This document shows, one piece after another, positions 32,633 to 37,700 of a stretch of DNA of 37,700 bases. Within the stretch, counting starts at the first letter, position 1. The number at the start of each line of letters is the position of its first letter. The notes beneath the pieces were generated by a model. That model saw only the letters and a program-made list of their open reading frames with translations, was not told where the DNA came from and did no database searches. Source of the stretch: Acidobacteriota bacterium (GTDB lineage: Bacteria > Acidobacteriota > Vicinamibacteria > Vicinamibacterales > UBA2999); the NCBI GenBank assembly GCA_020851565.1, contig JADZCN010000114.1, positions 94,361 to 132,060 of the forward strand. Reading direction: 5' to 3'. The position numbers were made by a program, and so were the translations under genes.

Positions 32633-33424
32633 GTGCTGACCCGCTTCGCCCCCGCCCCCACCGGCTTCCTCCACCTGGGCCACGTCGTCAACGCGCTGTT
32701 CGTGTGGGGGTACGCGCGGGAGGCAGGTGGGCGGGTCCTCCTCCGCATCGAGGACCACGACCGGCAACGAAGCCGACCGGAGTTCGAGCACGCCATCCTC
32801 GAGGACCTGGCCTGGCTGGGATTCCAGGCGGATGGCCCCGTTGTCCGGCAGAGCGACCGCGCGGGCGTCTACCACGCCGCCCTGGCGCGATTGGTGGCGC
32901 AGGGGCTCGTCTACGGCTGCTCGTGCACGAGGGCAGAGCTCCAGCAGGTGCCCCCCGGCCCGGACGGTGAGCGGCGATATCCGGGCACCTGCCGGGCCCG
33001 TTGCCTGGGCCTCGTCGATGGCGTCGGCTGGCGGGTGCAGATGGCGCCAGGGGAAGAACGGTTCGATGACCGCCTGCTCGGCGCGCGGGTGCAGGACCCC
33101 TCGGCGCAATGCGGAGACCTGCTCATCCGCGACCGACTGTGCAACTGGACCTATCAGTTCGCCGTGGTTGCGGACGACTGTGCGCAGGGGATCACCGACG
33201 TGATCCGTGGCGTGGATCTCCTGCCGTCCACGGGGCGTCAGATCCGGCTGGCCCGCCTCCTCGGGCGCGCCACGCCGCCGCGCTTCGCGCACCATCCGCT
33301 GGTGATGAAATCGGCGACGGAGAAGTTGAGCAAGTCCGACGGCGACACGGGTGTCCGCGACCTGCGCGCGGCCGGGTGGTCAGCCGCCGAGGTGCTGGCC
33401 CATGCCAGGGCGCTGGTGCCGTAG
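32633..33424 (+). CDS. gluQ: Glutamyl-Q tRNA(Asp) synthetase
   Basis: The 263-residue protein is a truncated glutamyl-tRNA synthetase without the anticodon-binding domain, as in GluQRS. It has the class I motifs HLGH (14-17, after RFAPAPTG) and KLSKSD (231-236), and the CSC...Y...C zinc pattern of this family (Cys96, Cys98, Tyr116, Cys120). It attaches glutamate to queuosine at position 34 of tRNA-Asp. GTG 32633 is preferred because the family begins at RFAPAPTG; the frame upstream is open only because the repeat array has no stop in that frame. Convergent with the D-aminoacylase, across another array. Confidence 0.88.
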   Translation: MLTRFAPAPTGFLHLGHVVNALFVWGYAREAGGRVLLRIEDHDRQRSRPEFEHAILEDLAWLGFQADGPVVRQSDRAGVYHAALARLVAQGLVYGCSCTRAELQQVPPGPDGERRYPGTCRARCLGLVDGVGWRVQMAPGEERFDDRLLGARVQDPSAQCGDLLIRDRLCNWTYQFAVVADDCAQGITDVIRGVDLLPSTGRQIRLARLLGRATPPRFAHHPLVMKSATEKLSKSDGDTGVRDLRAAGWSAAEVLAHARALVP

Positions 33425-33431
33425 GAGGTCC

Positions 33432-33471
33432 GACCCCAAGACCTCAAGACCTCAAGACCTCAAGACCTCAA
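33432..33471. repeat. Five octamers of GACCCCAA / GACCTCAA
   Basis: GACCCCAA (33432-33439) then four GACCTCAA units (33440-33471) in perfect phase, followed by a degenerate GACCCGCC. It lies between two convergent genes and is the same family as 25396-25498. Confidence 0.9.
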
Positions 33472-33491
33472 GACCCGCCGGGCCCCGAGTG

Positions 33492-35087
33492 CTACCTGTA
33501 TCGCAGCACCTTCCCGGGGCGCGCCTCCGTCTGCTGGCCGTCGCGCACCACGGGAACGCCATTGACCAGGACGTGCACCATGCCGGTCGGGTACTGGTGC
33601 GGCTGGGCGTAGGTGGCACGATCGCCGACCGTGGCGGCGTCGAACACCACGATGTCGGCGGCGAGCCCTGGCGCCAGCCGGCCCCGGTCCTTGAAGCCGA
33701 ACTGGTCCGCGGGCAGCGAGGTCATCTTGCGCACGGCCTCCTCGAGGGCGATCACCTTGTCCTCGCGCACGTACTTGCCGAGCACGCGCACGGCGTTACC
33801 GTAGCCGCGCGGGTGGGGCACGCCCTCGCCGAAGGTGTTCAGTCCCGAGTCCGACGCCACCGCCACCATCGGGTGCCGCAGGATGCGGTTCAGGTCGTTG
33901 TCCGACATGAAGTGGTAGACCATCGACGCACCGCCGGCACGCAGCATGCGCCGCATCAGCTCCTGCTGCGTGGCGAGGTCGGCCGCGCCCAGCACCTTTT
34001 GAGCGGCCTGCGGGATGGTCAGCCCGTTCAGCGAGCGGTCCCCGCGGTATTCCGCGATTCGCGCGAAATCGTAGTCCTCGAGGCCGCGCTCGCGGATCAG
34101 CTCGCGCATCTCGGCCCGGATCTTCGTCCACGTCACCTCGTCGTCCAGCCGCTCGTTGATCTTCTCCTGCCCGCCCTCGAGCGCCCACGCGGGGAAGCGG
34201 ATGCCCAGATTCGAGCTGGCCGCGTCGTAGAGGTACTGGTCGGCGTTCACGCGCAGGCCGCGCGCCCGAGCGGCGTCGATCATCTCGAGCGCCTTTGCGC
34301 TGGCGCCCCAGCGGCTCGGCGCATCCACCTTCAGGTGCGAGATCTCCAGCGCGCACTGCGCCTGCTCGGCGATGTTGATGGCCTCGGCCACCGCCTCCTC
34401 GAGTGTCGTGCCCTCGTTGCGCATGTGCGTGGCGTAGACGCCGCCGTGGCGGGCGGCGACGCGGGCCAATGCCACGATTTCCGCGGTTTCCGCGTAGGTT
34501 CCCGGCACGTACTGCAGCCCGGTCGAGAAGCCGACCGCGCCATCGGCCATGGCCTTGTCGACGAGCGCCTCCATCTTCTTCAGCTCGTCGGGCGTGGCCT
34601 GGCGGTTGGCCGTGCCCATCACCTCGCGCCGGACGGTGTTGTGGCCGACGAGCGTGCTGTAGTTGAGGGCGGGGCGGGCGGACTCGATCTCGCCAAACGC
34701 CTTCGCCACGTCGGCTGCCGAGCCGCCGCAATTGCCCGCAACGACGGTGGTGACGCCCATGCGGACGAAGTGCGGGATGGCCGGCTGGCTGGCGATCTCG
34801 TCCACGTGCGTGTGGACGTCGATGAAGCCCGGTGCCACGACCAGGCCCGTGGCGTCGATGATGCCGGGCGCCGTCGCGCCCTCGAGTGGGCCGATCTCTG
34901 CGATGCGGCCGGCACGAATGCCCACCGACGCGACGCGGCCAGGGGCGCCCGTGCCGTCCACCACCCGCCCGTTGCGAAGGAGGAGGTCGAAGGCCGCCGA
35001 CTGAGCCGTCGGCTGGAGTTGTGTGGCCGGCGCGGCGAACGCCAGCGCGGCCGTGAGCGGGAGGAGCGCGAAGCGGTAGCGAGTCAC
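33492..35087 (-). CDS. Secreted D-aminoacylase / N-acyl-D-amino-acid deacylase
   Basis: The 531-residue enzyme has a signal peptide (YRFALLPLTAALAFAAPAT) and an amidohydrolase fold of the D-aminoacylase type. Metal-binding and family motifs include FIDVHTHVDE (His92, His94), VVAGNCGGS with the conserved Cys120, GFSTGLQYVPG, YATHMRNEG, LEISHLKV and VAVASDSGLN. It hydrolyses N-acyl-D-amino acids (EC 3.5.1.81 type), probably in the periplasm for use of D-amino-acid peptides. GTG 35087 follows TACAAT by 6 nt with no ribosome site. Its upstream region is a repeat array. Confidence 0.9.
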   Translation of the reverse strand: MTRYRFALLPLTAALAFAAPATQLQPTAQSAAFDLLLRNGRVVDGTGAPGRVASVGIRAGRIAEIGPLEGATAPGIIDATGLVVAPGFIDVHTHVDEIASQPAIPHFVRMGVTTVVAGNCGGSAADVAKAFGEIESARPALNYSTLVGHNTVRREVMGTANRQATPDELKKMEALVDKAMADGAVGFSTGLQYVPGTYAETAEIVALARVAARHGGVYATHMRNEGTTLEEAVAEAINIAEQAQCALEISHLKVDAPSRWGASAKALEMIDAARARGLRVNADQYLYDAASSNLGIRFPAWALEGGQEKINERLDDEVTWTKIRAEMRELIRERGLEDYDFARIAEYRGDRSLNGLTIPQAAQKVLGAADLATQQELMRRMLRAGGASMVYHFMSDNDLNRILRHPMVAVASDSGLNTFGEGVPHPRGYGNAVRVLGKYVREDKVIALEEAVRKMTSLPADQFGFKDRGRLAPGLAADIVVFDAATVGDRATYAQPHQYPTGMVHVLVNGVPVVRDGQQTEARPGKVLRYR

Positions 35088-35093
35088 CCAGGA

Positions 35094-35099
35094 ATTGTA
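35094..35099 (-). promoter_or_regulatory. -10-like TACAAT 6 nt before the D-aminoacylase start
   Basis: The minus strand reads TACAAT-TCCTGG-GTG with no ribosome site, again suggesting a leaderless mRNA. The -35 position falls in the TGATCCCC array. Confidence 0.45.
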
Positions 35100-35114
35100 C
35101 CGGTTCTCCCTTCC

Positions 35115-35215
35115 TGATCCCCTGATCCCCTGATCCCCTGATCCCCTGATCCCCTGATCCCCTGATCCCCTGATCCCCTGATCCCCTGATCCCCTGATCC
35201 CTGATCCCTGATCCC
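35115..35215. repeat. Array of thirteen TGATCCC(C) units in a divergent promoter region
   Basis: Ten exact octamers TGATCCCC (35115-35194) are followed by three heptamers TGATCCC (35195-35215). It fills most of the 149-bp gap between the divergent D-aminoacylase and the 35237 operon, leaving only the two -10 regions unoccupied. Confidence 0.95.
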
Positions 35216-35236
35216 GGTTTATCCTTTAGTGTCCCC

Positions 35237-35719
35237 ATGGCACGATTCCACTGGCGGCCTCGCCGCATCGGCGTGGCCGACGCGCCACCGGTCGCCGCTC
35301 CTCCGCTCGTTGACGATTCGCCGTTCGACGTCAACGACCTCGCTGCTCTCCACCGGGCGTACTACGGCCCGGCCGTCCCGCCCGAAGAGCCGGCGACGGC
35401 GGTCCGCAGCGCGAAGATCACGCTGACCCGGCAGCACCCCAACGACTTTCCCGATCGCCAGCTCCAGGTGTTCCTGAATGGCGAGGAATGGTGCCGCATC
35501 CGATCCGGCGAGTCCATCACGCGCGAGCTGGCGCCGGGGCCCTACCAGGTGAAGGCCTTCAACACGATGTTCACCAAGACCCTGGACGTGCATCTTCGCC
35601 CGGGGGAGCACGTGCGGCTCCGCTGCTCGAACGGGTTCCCGACCGCGGGCTGGTTCCTGATGCTGTTCCTGCACGTCACGTACCTGCGCGTCCACCTCGA
35701 GCGCGAGCCCTCCGTGTGA
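35237..35719 (+). CDS. Unknown protein, PEGA-like beta domain, paralogue of the next gene
   Basis: The 160-residue protein has an unstructured N-terminal 55 residues (PPVAAPPLVDDSPFDVNDL) and a domain (about 58-150) of the form DRQLQVFLNGEEWCRI...ELAPGPYQVKAFNTMFTKTLDVHLRPGEHVRLRCSNG, split here for reading; this resembles PEGA-type beta-sandwiches (xGxxxx..L.PGxYxVxxxN). It ends WFLMLFLHVTYLRV, a short hydrophobic segment. The next gene encodes the same domain. TATCCT (35220-35225) lies 11 nt before the ATG and no ribosome site is seen. I do not recognise the family. Confidence 0.6.
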   Translation: MARFHWRPRRIGVADAPPVAAPPLVDDSPFDVNDLAALHRAYYGPAVPPEEPATAVRSAKITLTRQHPNDFPDRQLQVFLNGEEWCRIRSGESITRELAPGPYQVKAFNTMFTKTLDVHLRPGEHVRLRCSNGFPTAGWFLMLFLHVTYLRVHLEREPSV

Positions 35720-36051
35720 CCACAGCGCGCGTGACGATCGTCCGGGACCATCCGGACGATGTCCAGGATCGGCCCGTCCGCCTGTGGCTGGACGGCGAGC
35801 GGCTGGAGAACCTCGGCTACGGGAAGGCCTTCACGCGGGATATCGCTCCGGGCCGCCATGTGATAAAAGCTCACAACACGCTGTTTGGCACCACGCTCGA
35901 CATCGACGCGGCGCCGGGCGAAGAGGTCCGGGTGCGCTGCATGAACGGGATGACGGGCGGGGGCAGGTTGATGGTGCTGCTCATGGGCGTGGCCTACCTG
36001 CGGGTACGGCTCGAGCAGCTCCCGTCCGGTGCCGTCGGAGATCACTCGTGA
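35716..36051 (+). CDS. Small PEGA-like protein, paralogue of the preceding gene
   Basis: The 111-residue protein aligns with the second half of its upstream neighbour: DRPVRLWLDGERL, DIAPGRHVIKAHNTLFGTTL, PGEEVRVRCMNG, and the closing hydrophobic LMVLLMGVAYLRVRLE. It lacks the disordered N-terminal region and arose by tandem duplication. The GTG start overlaps the preceding stop (GTGA, 35716-35719), and its own stop overlaps the next GTG in the same way. It may be a small membrane-associated partner of the redox proteins downstream, but that is inference from the operon. Confidence 0.65.
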   Translation: MTTARVTIVRDHPDDVQDRPVRLWLDGERLENLGYGKAFTRDIAPGRHVIKAHNTLFGTTLDIDAAPGEEVRVRCMNGMTGGGRLMVLLMGVAYLRVRLEQLPSGAVGDHS

Positions 36052-36584
36052 GAACGTTGCTCGCCGTCGTGTTCGCCGTGGCCACGCTGTCCGTGGCCTT
36101 TGCCGCCGACCGCATCTTCACCAACCCGAAGCCCGACGCGCACCTGAAGAAGCTGTTCCCACAGGCCGCGGCCTTCTCGCCGCTCCAGGGCACGCCGCTG
36201 CACTTCAAGGCCTATGCCGCGGATCCGAAGGCCAATCCCAACGCGCCCCTGCTCGGCTATGCGTTCTGGACGACGGACATCGTCCCCAACGAGCGGGGCT
36301 ACCACGCGGCCATCCACTTCCTGGTCGGCCTGGACCTGAAGGGGGTCATCACCGGCGTGGTGCTCGACTACGACTCCGAGCCCTATGGCTACTTCTCGAT
36401 CCAGCCGCCGGAGTTCGTGGCGCAGTTCAAGGGCAAGAGCGTCCGCGCGCCGTTCCGCCTGGGCGAGGACATCGACGCCGTGTCGCGTGCCACCATCACG
36501 ATGAGCAGCGCCGTGCGCGCCATCCGCGACAGCTCGCGGACGATGGCCCGCCAGTTCCTGGACCCCGCCGCGGTGAAGCCGTGA
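36048..36584 (+). CDS. Secreted FMN-binding domain protein (RnfG/NosR N-domain type)
   Basis: The 178-residue protein has a signal peptide (RTLLAVVFAVATLSVAFA) and an FMN_bind domain (about 65-165). The motif DAVSRATITMSSAV fits the ApbE flavinylation signature D-x-x-S-G-A-T, with Thr149 as the likely FMN attachment site and Arg147 in place of Gly. Covalently flavinylated proteins of this type carry electrons outside the cytoplasmic membrane. The GTG start has GGAG 7 nt upstream and overlaps the previous stop; its stop overlaps the following NosR-like gene (GTGA). An ApbE transferase must be encoded elsewhere. Confidence 0.8.
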   Translation: MRTLLAVVFAVATLSVAFAADRIFTNPKPDAHLKKLFPQAAAFSPLQGTPLHFKAYAADPKANPNAPLLGYAFWTTDIVPNERGYHAAIHFLVGLDLKGVITGVVLDYDSEPYGYFSIQPPEFVAQFKGKSVRAPFRLGEDIDAVSRATITMSSAVRAIRDSSRTMARQFLDPAAVKP

Positions 36585-37465
36585 TCCAGCCCGAGGCGGA
36601 TCCCTGGGGTTTCGACGAGGAGCCGGTCGAGACCCTGGCGGACGTCCTGCAGGCGCAGGTGCCCGACCTGGCGCTGCTCGCTGCGTTCCTCGTTCTCGCG
36701 TTCATCAGCTTCCGGCGCAAGAGCGTTCCGTTGAAGTACGCCACGCTGGTCGCGGCCGTGGCCTACATGGGGTTTACGAAGAGCACGCTGATCTCCATCA
36801 CCGACGTATTCCGCCTGGTGGACTGGGATCTGCCCGTCTTCCGCTCGTCACTCCTCTGGTACGGCTTCGCGGGCGTCACGCTCGTGTCAACCGTCCTCTG
36901 GGGCCGCTTCTACTGCGGCCGCGTGTGCGCGTTCGGCGCGCTCACGCAGCTGATGGACGCCGTCCTGCCGGCGACGTGGCGTGTCGAGGTGCCGAAGCCC
37001 CTCGAGGCGCGCGCGGCGTGGATCAAGTTCGGCGTGCTCGCGGGCGTGCTGGCCTATTACGTGGCCACGCACAACCTGCTGGTCTACCAGTACGTCGAGC
37101 CGTTCTGGATGTTCACGCTGGTCGGCACCACGCCGATGTGGGTGGGGCTGGGGGTGCTGCTGGTGGCGAGCGCCTTCGTCCGGAACCTCTACTGCCGGTT
37201 CCTGTGCCCCCTCGGCGCCGCCCTGGGCGTCCTCTCGAACCTCACCGTGTTCCGGATCAGGCGCTGGAGCGAGTGCAGCACGTGCCGCATCTGCCAGAAG
37301 GCGTGTGAGTGGGGCGCCATCCAGGGGCCGAAGATCCTGGTCACCGAATGCGTGCGCTGCGACGACTGCGAGCGGCTCTATGCCGACCAGCAGAAGTGCC
37401 CGCATTGGCGGATTCTCGACTATCAGGCGAAGAAGAAGGTCTTGCCGCTGACGCCGGTGCGCTAG
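36581..37465 (+). CDS. NosR/NapH-like polytopic 4Fe-4S membrane protein
   Basis: The 294-residue protein has about five helices (28-43, 52-70, 90-108, 147-163, 186-204) and the two membrane cysteine motifs of this family, CGRVCAFGA (Cys112/116) and CRFLCPLGA (Cys205/209); the usual proline after the first pair is replaced by alanine. The C-terminal domain binds two 4Fe-4S clusters: C232-C235-C238-C242 (CSTCRICQKAC) and C257-C260-C263 with C273. It passes electrons across the membrane, probably to the flavin of the preceding protein. NosR fuses both parts in one larger protein; here they are split and no nosZ is visible. GTG 36581 overlaps the previous stop. Confidence 0.85.
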   Translation: MIQPEADPWGFDEEPVETLADVLQAQVPDLALLAAFLVLAFISFRRKSVPLKYATLVAAVAYMGFTKSTLISITDVFRLVDWDLPVFRSSLLWYGFAGVTLVSTVLWGRFYCGRVCAFGALTQLMDAVLPATWRVEVPKPLEARAAWIKFGVLAGVLAYYVATHNLLVYQYVEPFWMFTLVGTTPMWVGLGVLLVASAFVRNLYCRFLCPLGAALGVLSNLTVFRIRRWSECSTCRICQKACEWGAIQGPKILVTECVRCDDCERLYADQQKCPHWRILDYQAKKKVLPLTPVR

Positions 37466-37700
37466 CAGCCGCTGCGGGGGCCGCGCTCGAGCTCGCAACG
37501 CACGAAGGCGAGGCGGGTGCTGGTGAATGCGCGCATCGCCTCCGCAGCGCCGGTGTAATCGTCGTCGGTGTAGGGCTTGTTGGAATCCTCGCGCATCGCC
37601 TGGTCGATGAGATTCAGCTGGCGGCGGATCTCGGCGTCGAGCCAGGTGGTGTCGTCCACCGGCGCGGCAGCCAGGTCTACGACCCGCTGCAGCTCGGCCC
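37462..37700 (-). CDS. 3' end of a CotH-like protein (runs off right edge)
   Basis: The frame is open from base 37700 to TAG 37464-37462, giving 79 C-terminal residues (AELQRVVDLAAAPVDD, DAEIRRQLNLIDQAMRED, YTDDDYTGAAEAMRAF, TRLAFVRCELERG). The closing pattern of a helix-rich tail with F/Y-x-x-R-x-A-F-V-R is reminiscent of CotH spore-coat-kinase-like proteins, but too little is visible to be sure. Its stop codon overlaps the stop of the plus-strand NosR-like gene in the shared palindrome CTAG. Confidence 0.45.
   Translation of the reverse strand, partial: AELQRVVDLAAAPVDDTTWLDAEIRRQLNLIDQAMREDSNKPYTDDDYTGAAEAMRAFTSTRLAFVRCELERGPRSGC

Noticed and set aside
35115..35215. Regular repeats that might look like a CRISPR array
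   Set aside because: Units are 7-8 nt with no spacers and there are no cas genes. The same applies to the other arrays.
36048..37465. Nitrous-oxide reduction locus (NosR)
   Set aside because: True NosR is a single larger protein beside nosZ; here the parts are separate and no nos gene is seen.

Overview
The window is GC-rich and gene-dense. Two very large TonB-dependent receptors with an N-terminal carboxypeptidase-regulatory-like domain, an HTH/transmembrane regulator, an FtsX/MacB-type exporter and a secreted D-aminoacylase together suggest a soil or sediment Acidobacteriota, probably of the Vicinamibacterales type. That assignment is inference from gene families; no rRNA or marker gene is present. 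I recognised no tRNA, rRNA, CRISPR array or intact insertion sequence.

Layout. 1-485 (-) is the 5' part of an HTH/membrane regulator that runs off the left edge. 691-2209 (+) holds a BACON-domain lipoprotein and a small secreted protein. 2226-2702 is a decayed patch where a signal-peptide start is fused to a frameshifted Fic-protein tail, followed by a Phd/PIN toxin-antitoxin pair (2930-3552). 3573-6860 (-) is the first TonB receptor. 6861-7458 is gene-free and full of repeats. 7459-11976 holds a divergent MFS transporter and second TonB receptor. 12156-12605 is a small EamA-like membrane protein, 12802-13387 a PQQ-propeller pseudogene with an internal deletion, and 13461-15797 a TolB-like/heme/discoidin fusion protein. 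15819-23955 (-) reads as one gene set: LuxE-like acyl ligase, LuxC-like acyl reductase, GT4 glycosyltransferase, ABC ATPase and giant FtsX permease. Then come a fasciclin protein with a clear terminator, an XRE-cupin regulator with a strong promoter, a DUF1295 membrane protein, a SnoaL-like protein, a sulfite-dehydrogenase-like pair (26834-28572), a LytS-type kinase with two response regulators (28625-32427), GluQRS, D-aminoacylase, and finally a chain of four overlapping genes (35237-37465) with two paralogous small proteins, an FMN-binding protein and a NosR/NapH-like ferredoxin. The 3' end of a CotH-like gene closes the window.

The most unusual feature is not a gene. About ten intergenic gaps are filled with short tandem arrays whose units are 7-9 nt, most often exactly 8 nt. 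Families recur at separate loci and in both orientations (CAAGACCT, GATCCC(C)T, GAACCCCA, CAATCRCC, ACGAAGGC). Three genes have their stop codon inside an array unit. At three or four genes an array stops just upstream of a -10-like TANNNT box, which is itself only 6-7 nt before the start codon and so suggests leaderless transcripts. Two arrays are about 175-bp inverted elements with matching ends (CCATTG...CAATGG).

Functionally the window combines macromolecule uptake (TonB receptors, MFS), lipid or glycolipid modification and export (LuxE/LuxC-like, GT4, ABC), periplasmic redox chemistry (sulfite dehydrogenase/cytochrome c, FMN/NosR-like, heme fusion protein) and signalling. Functions are read from motifs and family resemblance only; no database search was possible.
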